Below are positions 15,036 to 23,273 of a DNA stretch of 64,000 bases, one piece after another. The notes below the pieces were generated by a model. The model saw only the letters and a program-made list of their open reading frames with translations, ran no database searches and was not told where the DNA came from. Source of the DNA: Enterobacteriaceae bacterium 4M9 (lineage in GTDB: Bacteria > Pseudomonadota > Gammaproteobacteria > Enterobacterales > Enterobacteriaceae); contig JAADJJ010000001.1 of the NCBI GenBank assembly GCA_010092695.1, positions 4,030,001 to 4,094,000 of the forward strand, in the 5' to 3' direction. Numbering within the stretch: position 1 is the stretch's first letter; each line of letters opens with the position of its first letter. A program made the translations under genes and the position numbers.

Positions 15036-17423
15036 ATGATGGAAAGTAATAAACCGCAGTCGCGCGTCATTGTCGCGCTCTCCGCGCTATTTGCTCTGCT
15101 GACAGGACTTTATCTTCTGGTAGGCGGTATCTGGCTCGTCGCCGTTGGCGGCTCGTGGTATTACCCGCTCGCCGGTATCGTAATGCTAATTACCGCCTGG
15201 CTGCTGTGGCGCAGACGCTCAAGCGCTCTATGGCTGTATGCAGCGCTGCTGTTGTGCACCATGCTCTGGGGCATCTGGGAGGTCGGCTTTGACTTCTGGG
15301 CGCTGACGCCGCGCTGCGACGTGCTGGTGTTCTTTGGTGTCTGGCTGCTGCTGCCGTTCGTCTGGCGCAAGCTCGCCCCTTCGCGCGCCGCCGTGCCGTC
15401 CCTGCTGGTGTCACTGCTGATAACCGCCGCCATTCTGGTGTGGGCGGGCTTTAACGATCCGCAGGAAATCAACGGTACGCTGCCAACTGACACCACCGCC
15501 AGCACCGCCGCAGAAGGTGTTGCCGATGCTGACTGGCCCGCCTATGCACGTACCCAGGAAGGCCAGCGTTTCTCGCCGCTTAAGCAAATCAACGCCGATA
15601 ACGTGAGCAAGCTGAAAGAAGCCTGGGTGTTCCGCACCGGCGATCTGCGTTTGCCGACCGATCCGGGTGAAATCACCAACGAAGTGACGCCGATTAAAGT
15701 AGGCGACACGCTGTATCTGTGCACCGCACACCAGCGCCTGTTTGCACTGGATGCCGCCAGCGGCAAAGAAAAGTGGCACTTTGACCCGCAGTTAAAAACC
15801 GATCCGTCGTTCCAGCACGTCACCTGTCGCGGCGTGTCTTATCACGAAGCCCGCGCAGAAAACGCCAGCCCGAACGTGGTGGCCGACTGCCCGCGCCGCA
15901 TTATTCTGCCGGTGAACGATGGCCGCCTGTTTGCCATTAACGCCGACAACGGCAAGCCGTGTGAAAGCTTCGCCAACAACGGCATGCTGAACCTGCAAAC
16001 CAACATGCCGGTTACCACACCGGGCATGTATGAGCCTACCTCACCGCCGGTGGTCACCGACAGCGTGATTGTCATTGCCGGTGCAGTGACCGATAACTTC
16101 TCCACCCGCGAGCCGTCTGGCGTGATCCGCGGCTTTGATGTCAACAGCGGCAAACTGCTGTGGGCGTTCGACCCGGGTGCCAAAGACCCGAATGCCATCC
16201 CGTCTGACGAGCATCATTTCACGCCTAACTCGCCTAACTCATGGGCACCGGCGGTGTATGATGCGAAGCTTGATTTAGTGTATCTGCCGATGGGCGTGAC
16301 CACGCCGGATATCTGGGGCGGCAACCGCACACCGGAGCAGGAGCGTTACGCCAGTTCGGTCATTGCGCTCAATGCCTCAACCGGTAAGCTCGCCTGGTCT
16401 TATCAGACCGTGCACCACGACCTGTGGGACATGGATTTACCGTCTCAGCCCACGCTTGCCGACATTACCGATAAAAACGGCAACACCGTGCCAGTGATTT
16501 ACGCCCCGGCAAAAACCGGCAACCTGTTTGTGCTGGACCGCCGCACCGGGGAACTGGTGGTTCCGGCGCCGGAGCGCCCGGTGCCGCAGGGTGCCGCGAA
16601 AGGCGACTGGGTGTCACCAACGCAGCCGTTCTCGGAACTCACGTTCCGCCCGGAGAAAAAACTCACCGGCGCCGACATGTGGGGCGCGACCATGTATGAC
16701 CAACTGGTCTGTCGCGTGATTTTCCAGGGCCTGCGCTATGAAGGCACCTTCACGCCGCCGTCTGAACAGGGCACGCTGGTGTTCCCGGGCAACCTCGGCA
16801 TGTTCGAATGGGGCGGTATCTCGGTCGATCCGAATCGTCAGGTCGCCATTGCCAACCCGATGGCGCTGCCGTTTGTCTCTAAACTGATGCCACGTGGACC
16901 GGGCAACCCGATGGAGCCGCCGAAAGATGCCAAAGGCTCTGGCACCGAGTCCGGCATTCAGCCGCAGTACGGCGTGCCGTTTGGCGTCACGCTCAATCCG
17001 TTCCTGTCGCCGTTTGGCCTGCCGTGCAAACAGCCGGCCTGGGGCTACATCTCCGGTATCGATCTGAAGAGCCACCAGATTGTCTGGAAAAAACGCATCG
17101 GTACGCCGCGCGACAGCATGCCGTTCCCAATGCCGTTCCCGGTACCGTTTAACATGGGGATGCCGATGCTGGGTGGCCCGATTTCTACCGCCGGTAACGT
17201 GTTGTTTATTGGTGCAACGGCCGATAACTACATCCGTGCCTACAACATGACCAACGGCGAGAAGCTGTGGCAGGCACGCCTGCCCGCTGGCGGCCAGGCC
17301 ACACCGATGACCTATGAAGCCAACGGCAAGCAGTACGTGGTGATTGCCGCAGGCGGCCACGGCTCGTTTGGCACGAAGATGGGCGACTATATTGTTGCCT
17401 ACGCGCTGCCCGATGAGCAGTAA
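15036..17423 (+). CDS. gcd: Membrane-bound PQQ-dependent glucose dehydrogenase
   Basis: Gcd oxidises glucose to gluconolactone on the periplasmic face and passes electrons to ubiquinone. The 795-residue protein has about five N-terminal membrane helices (residues about 10-140) followed by an eight-bladed PQQ propeller, with ADWPAYARTQEGQRFSPL at the start of the soluble domain, VTCRGVSYHEA, and WDMDLPSQPTL. Length is that of the E. coli enzyme (796). E. coli makes apoenzyme only, as it lacks PQQ synthesis; no pqq gene is in this window. A perfect CRP site lies upstream and a strong terminator downstream. Confidence 0.96.
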   Translation: MMESNKPQSRVIVALSALFALLTGLYLLVGGIWLVAVGGSWYYPLAGIVMLITAWLLWRRRSSALWLYAALLLCTMLWGIWEVGFDFWALTPRCDVLVFFGVWLLLPFVWRKLAPSRAAVPSLLVSLLITAAILVWAGFNDPQEINGTLPTDTTASTAAEGVADADWPAYARTQEGQRFSPLKQINADNVSKLKEAWVFRTGDLRLPTDPGEITNEVTPIKVGDTLYLCTAHQRLFALDAASGKEKWHFDPQLKTDPSFQHVTCRGVSYHEARAENASPNVVADCPRRIILPVNDGRLFAINADNGKPCESFANNGMLNLQTNMPVTTPGMYEPTSPPVVTDSVIVIAGAVTDNFSTREPSGVIRGFDVNSGKLLWAFDPGAKDPNAIPSDEHHFTPNSPNSWAPAVYDAKLDLVYLPMGVTTPDIWGGNRTPEQERYASSVIALNASTGKLAWSYQTVHHDLWDMDLPSQPTLADITDKNGNTVPVIYAPAKTGNLFVLDRRTGELVVPAPERPVPQGAAKGDWVSPTQPFSELTFRPEKKLTGADMWGATMYDQLVCRVIFQGLRYEGTFTPPSEQGTLVFPGNLGMFEWGGISVDPNRQVAIANPMALPFVSKLMPRGPGNPMEPPKDAKGSGTESGIQPQYGVPFGVTLNPFLSPFGLPCKQPAWGYISGIDLKSHQIVWKKRIGTPRDSMPFPMPFPVPFNMGMPMLGGPISTAGNVLFIGATADNYIRAYNMTNGEKLWQARLPAGGQATPMTYEANGKQYVVIAAGGHGSFGTKMGDYIVAYALPDEQ

Positions 17424-17440
17424 CTGGTCCTGAAACCAAC

Positions 17441-17466
17441 AAAGCCCCTCAGTGAGGGGCTTTTTT
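17441..17466 (+). terminator. Rho-independent terminator after gcd
   Basis: Stem AAAGCCCCTC/GAGGGGCTTT with loop AGT, followed by a T-run, 17 bases after the gcd stop. Confidence 0.92.
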
Positions 17467-17555
17467 ATGGGTATAGCTTAACGGATTCACAGCGCTATCC
17501 GTCACAGGCAAGACGCACAGGACGGTAATACGCAACGACTGACTTATCAGTCCGG

Positions 17556-19199
17556 TTAGCTCACCGTAAAGCCAAGCATCATCCCGGTGTCCTCGTGCTC
17601 CAGCAGATGGCAATGCGCCATGTAGGCCTGGTCCCCTGACGCCGTATGGTCAAAGCGCACCAGCACTTCGCTGCGCGCGCCGTCAACGGAGACAATATCT
17701 TTCCAGCCGCTGCGGTGCGGTGCAGGCGGTTTGCCGTTTTCAGACAGGATACGGAACTGAGTGCCGTGAATATGGAACGGGTGCAGCATCATGTCGCCTT
17801 CACCGGAAATAGTCCAGCGCTCGTACTGACCGCGCGCGACGTTAAACGCAGGCGTCTTCATATCAAAGGCTTTGCCGTTGATTTTGTTGGCGTTCATCAG
17901 ATCAAAGGCCGGTTTTTCCCCGCCCGACATGCCGGAGCCATGCCCCATCGCACTGTGGTCCATGCCGGACGCCTGGGAGCCATGATTCATGCTGGCGTGG
18001 TCCATCTGCGCCATTGGCATCTGACCGTGGCCCATCGTGCCATGGTCCATCGCGCCATGGTCCATACCGGCGGTGGCCTGCTTGCCGTATTTTTTCTCCA
18101 GTGCCTGCATGCCCATCATGTCGAGCATCGGGTCCATCGTCAGTTGCAACATACGCTGCGGCGCGCTATCGATTGCAGGAATGGCAGGCATATCAGCGAG
18201 TTTGTCCGGTAGCGTACCAGTGCCAAACACATTCACCGGCTGGATATGCACAATCGGCTGCGGCTTATCAAACGGCGCGACATTCATGCCCATTTGCGTC
18301 ACCGGTAGCGTGACGATATCAAACGGTTTGCCATCGCTAATCTGCACCAGCACCTCAAAGCGCTCGCCCATCAGCATCGGCAGTTCCGTCAGCTTCACCG
18401 GCTCGCCCAGCAGGCCGCCGTCGCTGCCAATTACGTACAGCGGACGTTTGTCGCTGGTGGCAATGTTGAGCGAGCGGGCGTTACAGCCGTTGAGCAACCG
18501 CAGGCGCAGCCAGCCGCGCGGAGCCGCATGTTGTGGATAGACCGCGCCGTTGCACAACAGCGTGTCGCCAAACCAGCCTACGGCAGCGCTCATTACGTCG
18601 AGCTGGTAATCAATTTCACCGTCCGCACCAAAGCGTTTGTCCTGAATAATCAGCGGCACATCATCCATGCCCCACTTCTGCGGCAGCATCAGGTTTTTAA
18701 GCTCACTGTCTTCAATCAGCACCAGACCGCCCAGGCCCATCGCGACCTGCGCGCCGGTTTTTCCATGCTCGTGCGGATGGAACCAGCAGGTGGCGGCGCG
18801 CTGCTGCGGCGTAAACGACACGCTGCGCTGTGCGCCTGGCTCTATCACGCCCTGCGGGCCGCCGTCCACGTCGCCGGGGATTTCCAGCCCGTGCCAGTGC
18901 ACGGTGGTCGCTTCAGGCAACATGTTGCGAATATCAATATGGACCTGCTTGCCCTGCTGTAGACGCAGCGCCGGACCCAGCAGCGAGCCGTTGTAGCCCC
19001 ATGTCGTTACCGGCTTACCGGCAAACGCGGTCTTACCGGCGCGCGCGGCGATACGGATGCGACTGCTGGCATCCGGTTCAAGCAGCGGTGGAATGGGTAA
19101 ACCCGGGCGCTCAGCGGCAAAAGCGGCACGGTTGAGAAGCGGGAAGGCACTTAACGCGCCCAGCGCGGCAGAATACTTAATAAAGTCTCGGCGATGCAT
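17556..19199 (-). CDS. cueO: Periplasmic multicopper oxidase CueO with lengthened Met/His-rich segment
   Basis: CueO oxidises Cu(I) to Cu(II) in the periplasm and protects against copper. The start at 19199 gives a twin-arginine signal (HRRDFIKYSAALGALSAFPL), so the enzyme is exported folded by Tat. Copper ligands are seen as TVHWHGLEIPG, CWFHPHEHGKT, HPFHIHGTQF and MAHCHLLEHEDTGMM. The mature part is 547 residues with signal, against 516 in E. coli; the extra length is mostly a Met/His-rich stretch at residues about 378-428 (17915-18068), with many MDHG, MNHG and MGHG units. In E. coli this segment covers the substrate site and binds Cu(I). A CueR-type promoter lies upstream. Confidence 0.95.
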   Translation of the reverse strand: MHRRDFIKYSAALGALSAFPLLNRAAFAAERPGLPIPPLLEPDASSRIRIAARAGKTAFAGKPVTTWGYNGSLLGPALRLQQGKQVHIDIRNMLPEATTVHWHGLEIPGDVDGGPQGVIEPGAQRSVSFTPQQRAATCWFHPHEHGKTGAQVAMGLGGLVLIEDSELKNLMLPQKWGMDDVPLIIQDKRFGADGEIDYQLDVMSAAVGWFGDTLLCNGAVYPQHAAPRGWLRLRLLNGCNARSLNIATSDKRPLYVIGSDGGLLGEPVKLTELPMLMGERFEVLVQISDGKPFDIVTLPVTQMGMNVAPFDKPQPIVHIQPVNVFGTGTLPDKLADMPAIPAIDSAPQRMLQLTMDPMLDMMGMQALEKKYGKQATAGMDHGAMDHGTMGHGQMPMAQMDHASMNHGSQASGMDHSAMGHGSGMSGGEKPAFDLMNANKINGKAFDMKTPAFNVARGQYERWTISGEGDMMLHPFHIHGTQFRILSENGKPPAPHRSGWKDIVSVDGARSEVLVRFDHTASGDQAYMAHCHLLEHEDTGMMLGFTVS

Positions 19200-19231
19200 G
19201 ATCAGATCCTTCTTTCCAGGAAAATCCCGCG

Positions 19232-19262
19232 AGGATAAACCTTCCACTAACGTCAAGGTCAA
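19232..19262 (-). promoter_or_regulatory. CueR-type promoter of cueO
   Basis: Reading leftward, a -35 box TTGACC (19262-19257) and -10 box TATCCT (19237-19232) are 19 bases apart, the long spacing typical of MerR-family promoters. Between them lies the dyad ACCTT-N11-AAGGT (19239-19259), closely resembling known copper-responsive CueR sites. Copper induction by CueR is therefore likely. Confidence 0.75.
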
Positions 19263-19345
19263 GTGTTGCCTTCGGATAATTAATGGTCGTCCCGGCCTCG
19301 CGAAGTATGCTAACGTTTGTTACCTGTTGAATAGTGGTAGTCGCG

Positions 19346-19693
19346 ATGAAGAAGTTTGTCAGGTTATTGGTGTTTGGTGGATTACTGGGATTTTCCGGCG
19401 CAAGCCAGGCGCTGAGTGAGTCAGAAGCGGAAGACATGGCCGATCTCACCGCTGTTTTTGTCTTCCTGAAAAACGACTGCGGCTACCAGAACATGCCTAA
19501 CTATCAGATACGCCGTGCGCTGGTGTTTTTTGCCCAGCAAAATCAATGGGATCTGAGCAACTACGACAGCTTTGACATGAAAGCGCTGGGCGAAGACAGC
19601 TACCGCGATCTCAGCGGCATTGCCGTGCCCACATCTAAAAAATGCAAAGCCCTCGCCCGTGATTCCCTGAGCCTGCTGGCGATGGTGAAATAA
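19346..19693 (+). CDS. yacC: PulS/OutS-family protein YacC (pilotin-like)
   Basis: A 115-residue exported protein with signal peptide (KKFVRLLVFGGLLGFSGASQA) followed by LSESEAEDMADLTAVFVFLK, nearly identical to E. coli YacC. The family resembles pilotins of type II secretion, which guide secretins to the outer membrane. Two cysteines in the mature part (NDCGYQN and KKCKALA) likely form a disulfide. The ATG at 19346 is chosen over the upstream GTG at 19334 because it gives the E. coli N-terminus. No secretin gene is nearby. Confidence 0.88.
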   Translation: MKKFVRLLVFGGLLGFSGASQALSESEAEDMADLTAVFVFLKNDCGYQNMPNYQIRRALVFFAQQNQWDLSNYDSFDMKALGEDSYRDLSGIAVPTSKKCKALARDSLSLLAMVK

Positions 19694-19784
19694 CCCACGC
19701 CTGCGGCCCGCAACGTGCATCCTTACAGAGAGTTAGCTGTGATTGTGCGCCCTTTTGCGGGTGTTAACGAAGGAGGAACCGCCT

Positions 19785-20642
19785 GTGTCCAACCGACATC
19801 AGTGGCAGGAAACGCTGCACGACAGCTTTGGCCAGTACTTTAGCGTCGACAACGTGCTCTACCATGAAAAGACCAGCCACCAGGACTTAATTATCTTCGA
19901 AAACGCGGCGTTTGGCCGCATCATGGCGCTGGACGGCGTGGTGCAAACCACCGAGCGCGATGAGTTTATCTACCACGAAATGATGACCCACGTACCGCTG
20001 CTGGCGCACGGCCAGGCAAAGCGCGTGCTGATTATCGGCGGCGGCGATGGTGGCATGCTGCGCGAAGTGGCCCGTCACACCGGCGTGGAGAGCATCACCA
20101 TGGTAGAAATCGACGCCAGCGTGGTCGATTTCTGCCGCCAGTATCTGCCTAACCACAGCAACGGTGCCTACGACGACCCGCGTTTTCATCTGGTTATTGA
20201 CGATGGCGTGAATTTTGTCAGCCAGACGACGCAAACGTTTGATGTCATCATCTCTGACTGCACCGACCCGATTGGCCCTGGCGAAAGCCTGTTCACGTCC
20301 GCCTTTTACCAGGGCTGCAAGCGCATTCTCAATCCTGGCGGCGTGTTCGTGGCGCAAAATGGCGTGAGCTTTCTGCAACAAGACGAAGTGCTCAACAGCC
20401 ACCAGCGGCTCGGCCAGTACTTTAACGACGTGAGCTTCTACCAGGCAGCCATTCCGACCTATTACGGCGGCATCATGACGTTTGCGTGGGCGACCGATAA
20501 CGAGGCGCTGCGCCACCTGCGCCCTGACACCATCCAGGCGCGCTTTCACCACACTGGCCTGCACTGTCGCTATTACAACCCAGCGGTCCACTGCGCGGCC
20601 TTCGCGCTACCACAATATTTACAGGACGCGCTGGCGACCTGA
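19785..20642 (+). CDS. speE: Spermidine synthase
   Basis: SpeE transfers an aminopropyl group from decarboxylated S-adenosylmethionine to putrescine. The 285-residue protein has the methyltransferase-like core VLIIGGGDGGMLRE, the acidic EIDASVVDFC, and the active-site region ISDCTDPIGPGESLFT. I place the start at a GTG at 19785: GGAGG lies 8 bases before it and the N-terminus then matches E. coli, whereas the in-frame codon at 19743 lacks support. It is followed 49 bases later by speD, which makes its co-substrate. Confidence 0.96.
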   Translation: MSNRHQWQETLHDSFGQYFSVDNVLYHEKTSHQDLIIFENAAFGRIMALDGVVQTTERDEFIYHEMMTHVPLLAHGQAKRVLIIGGGDGGMLREVARHTGVESITMVEIDASVVDFCRQYLPNHSNGAYDDPRFHLVIDDGVNFVSQTTQTFDVIISDCTDPIGPGESLFTSAFYQGCKRILNPGGVFVAQNGVSFLQQDEVLNSHQRLGQYFNDVSFYQAAIPTYYGGIMTFAWATDNEALRHLRPDTIQARFHHTGLHCRYYNPAVHCAAFALPQYLQDALAT

Positions 20643-20691
20643 AACCCGCCGGGGCAACCCGGCAATGTCCAGACTAAGGGGGTGAACCAAA

Positions 20692-21486
20692 TTGAAAAAA
20701 CTGAAGCTGCACGGCTTTAACAACCTGACCAAAAGCCTGAGTTTTTGTATTTACGATATCTGTTACGCCAAAACGTCAGAAGAGCGCGATGGCTATATTG
20801 CGTATATCGATGAACTCTATAACGCCAACCGCCTGACGGAAATCCTCTCTGAAACCTGCTCAATTATTGGCGCTAATATTCTTAACATCGCCCGCCAGGA
20901 CTACGAGCCGCAGGGAGCCAGCGTCACCATTCTGGTGAGTGAAGAGCCGGTTGACCCTATGCTTATTGATAAAACCGAGCACCCTGGCCCGCTGCCGGAA
21001 GCGGTGGTGGCACATCTTGATAAAAGCCATATCTGCGTACACACCTATCCTGAAAGCCACCCGGAAGGCGGCCTGTGTACCTTCCGTGCGGATATTGAAG
21101 TGTCTACCTGCGGCGTGATTTCACCGCTCAAAGCGCTCAATTACCTGATTCACCAGTTAGAGTCCGATATTGTCACCGTTGACTATCGCGTACGTGGCTT
21201 TACCCGCGATGTGAACGGCATGAAGCACTTCATCGACCATGAAATTAACTCGATTCAGAACTTTCTGTCGGACGATATGAAGGCGCTGTACGACATGGTG
21301 GACGTGAACGTGTATCAGGAAAATATTTTCCACACCAAAATGCTGCTTAAGGAGTTCGACCTTAAGCACTATATGTTCCACACCAAACCGGAAGAGTTGA
21401 GCCAGCAGGAGCGAGACCACATCACGAACCTGCTGTGGAAGGAAATGCGCGAGATTTATTACGGGCGTAATATTCCGGCCGTGTGA
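20692..21486 (+). CDS. speD: S-adenosylmethionine decarboxylase proenzyme
   Basis: SpeD makes decarboxylated S-adenosylmethionine for SpeE. The 264-residue proenzyme cleaves itself between Lys111 and Ser112 (HLDKSHICVHTYPESH), the Ser becoming the pyruvoyl cofactor; both residues are at the E. coli positions. Translation appears to begin at TTG (20692), since an AAGGGGGTG Shine-Dalgarno lies 7 bases upstream and the N-terminus MKKLKLHGFNNLTKSLSF then matches E. coli. A strong terminator follows directly. Confidence 0.97.
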   Translation: MKKLKLHGFNNLTKSLSFCIYDICYAKTSEERDGYIAYIDELYNANRLTEILSETCSIIGANILNIARQDYEPQGASVTILVSEEPVDPMLIDKTEHPGPLPEAVVAHLDKSHICVHTYPESHPEGGLCTFRADIEVSTCGVISPLKALNYLIHQLESDIVTVDYRVRGFTRDVNGMKHFIDHEINSIQNFLSDDMKALYDMVDVNVYQENIFHTKMLLKEFDLKHYMFHTKPEELSQQERDHITNLLWKEMREIYYGRNIPAV

Positions 21487-21487
21487 T

Positions 21488-21515
21488 AAAAAACGCTCCC
21501 GAGGGAGCGTTTTTT
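21488..21515. terminator. Bidirectional terminator between speD and the DeoR-type gene
   Basis: A 13-bp perfect stem AAAAAACGCTCCC/GGGAGCGTTTTTT lies 1 base after the speD stop and touches the stop of the convergent regulator gene. A-run and T-run flank it, so it serves both directions. Confidence 0.92.
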
Positions 21516-22281
21516 ATTCTGGCTCTGTCAGCGTGAGCGTAAACGGCTCTGCGGCCAGGGTTTGTTGGACCTCCAGCGGCAGGCCACTGTCGGTGACCAC
21601 GTCATCAAACGCCTGCAACGGCGCAACGCTAAAAAGCGAGCTTTTGCCGTATTTACTGCTGTCTGCCAGCAGCACCTTGCGGTGCGCGGTGGCAATAATA
21701 TCCTGCTTTAAGCCTGACTTTTCTTCCGTGGGCGTGGTCACGCCTGCCTCAAGGCTCCAGGAGTTGCAACTCATAAAGGCGATATCCGGCCAGACGCTGC
21801 GCAGCATGCGCCGCCCGTGCTCGCCGATGCACGACTGACTGCTGTCATCAATGCGCCCGCCGATAATGGTCACTTCTATCTGCTTAAACGCCGAGAGGAA
21901 TAGCGCGATGTGTAAATCCACAGTAATTACGCGCAGCGGCAAGTGGGTGAGCGAGCGCGCCAGTTCCAGCATCGTCGTGCCCGCATCCAGCACCACGGCG
22001 TTGCCAGGCTGTACCAGGCTTGCCGCATGGCGGGCAATCGCCAGCTTTTCCTGGCGGTTACGCAACTGCTTTTCATCGGTGGTGGGTTGAACGGGAACAA
22101 AACGCCGGAGCGCCACACCACCGTGGCTGCGGCTAATCACGCCCTGCTCATCGAGCTTGATTAAATCCCTGCGAATGGTGGCTGGTGAGGCATCGATAGC
22201 CTCAACCAGCTGTTCAACGGTTGCCAGAGAATGGCTTTTCAGGAAAGCCACTATCTGGTCCAGACGATGTTGTCCTTTCAT
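21514..22281 (-). CDS. DeoR/GlpR-family transcriptional regulator of the threonate-type operon
   Basis: The 255-residue protein has an N-terminal DeoR helix-turn-helix (RLDQIVAFL, then DASPATIRRDLIKLDEQGVISRSHGGV) and a C-terminal sugar-phosphate-binding domain of the isomerase-like fold (VVLDAGTTMLELARSL, IIGGRIDD, then FMSCNSWSLEAGVTT). DeoR-family members usually sense a phosphorylated intermediate of the operon they control. It is the last gene of the kdgT-kinase-pdxA2 unit, 8 bases downstream of pdxA2. The likely operator is the 39-bp palindrome upstream of the permease. The inducer is unknown. Confidence 0.87.
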   Translation of the reverse strand: MKGQHRLDQIVAFLKSHSLATVEQLVEAIDASPATIRRDLIKLDEQGVISRSHGGVALRRFVPVQPTTDEKQLRNRQEKLAIARHAASLVQPGNAVVLDAGTTMLELARSLTHLPLRVITVDLHIALFLSAFKQIEVTIIGGRIDDSSQSCIGEHGRRMLRSVWPDIAFMSCNSWSLEAGVTTPTEEKSGLKQDIIATAHRKVLLADSSKYGKSSLFSVAPLQAFDDVVTDSGLPLEVQQTLAAEPFTLTLTEPE

Positions 22282-22289
22282 TTACGCGC

Positions 22290-23273
22290 TTAAGCCAGTT
22301 GCATTGCCAGTTTAATCGAGGTGGACATGCTCTCAGGTTTGGCTTTGCCCGTCCAGGCAATATCAAATGCCGTGCCGTGGTCGGCAGACGTGCGGATAAA
22401 CGGCAACCCGGCGGTGATGTTAACACCGTCATAGAAGCCCAAAAGCTTCAGCGGAATGTGCCCCTGGTCGTGATACATCGCGACGACCATGTCGTACTGG
22501 CCTTCGTGCGCCTGCAAAAACACGGTATCCGGTGGACAAGGGCCGAATACGGTCAGTCCGCGCTCACGGCAGGCTTCAATTGCCGGTGCCACAATACGGA
22601 TTTCTTCATCACCAAACAGGCCGTTTTCGCCCGCGTGCGGGTTCACGCCCGCGACCGCAATGCGCGGTGAGGCAAACCCCACCCGCTTAAGGAAGGTGTC
22701 GGCAAGCGTAATCACCGTTTCAATACGCGGCTGATTCAACGTATCCAGGAACTTGCGCAGCGCCACGTGAGTGGACACATGGATAACTTTGAGCTTGTCG
22801 GTATAAAGCACCATCGCGTAATCGCGGCTGTGGGTGAGCGTCGCCAGCAGTTCGGTGTGGCCCGGATACAGGTGGCCTGCCAGGTGCAGCGCCTCTTTGT
22901 TCAAAGGCGCGGTCGCAATGGCCTGTACCTCATTTGCCATAGCAAGCTCCGTGGCCCGCTTCACGCAGCGGTAAGCCAGGTCTCCCGCCTGCGCCTGCAC
23001 TTTGCCTGGCGTCAGCGCGTCAGGTTCAGCGAGTGGCTCATCAATGACGTGCAGCCGACCGGGCGCGAAATGGGCCTCTGAAACGCGGTTAATGGCAATA
23101 AGCTCAACGGGCGGCGTTATCCCTTGTTCCTGCAAACGCGACAGCGTGCGCAGGCAACCTACCACCACCACCGGCGCGCCGGCCAGTTCCTGCTCGTTAA
23201 GCGCTTTAATGATAATTTCCGGGCCAATCCCCGCAGGATCGCCCATTGTGACGGCAACTGTCTTAATGCCCAC
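22290..23273 (-). CDS. pdxA2: PdxA2, D-threonate/D-erythronate 4-phosphate dehydrogenase type
   Basis: A PdxA-family dehydrogenase of 327 residues: VTMGDPAGIGPEI at the N-terminus, APLNKEAL, GHTELLA and MYHDQGHIPLK (metal-binding histidines). Housekeeping PdxA serves vitamin B6 synthesis, but PdxA2 proteins beside DUF1537 kinases oxidise 4-phospho-D-threonate, which decarboxylates to dihydroxyacetone phosphate. The start is a GTG at 23273 preceded by GAGGAG, overlapping the kinase gene by 11 bases; this suggests translational coupling. A longer in-frame extension upstream overlaps the kinase and has no family similarity. Confidence 0.88.
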   Translation of the reverse strand: MGIKTVAVTMGDPAGIGPEIIIKALNEQELAGAPVVVVGCLRTLSRLQEQGITPPVELIAINRVSEAHFAPGRLHVIDEPLAEPDALTPGKVQAQAGDLAYRCVKRATELAMANEVQAIATAPLNKEALHLAGHLYPGHTELLATLTHSRDYAMVLYTDKLKVIHVSTHVALRKFLDTLNQPRIETVITLADTFLKRVGFASPRIAVAGVNPHAGENGLFGDEEIRIVAPAIEACRERGLTVFGPCPPDTVFLQAHEGQYDMVVAMYHDQGHIPLKLLGFYDGVNITAGLPFIRTSADHGTAFDIAWTGKAKPESMSTSIKLAMQLA

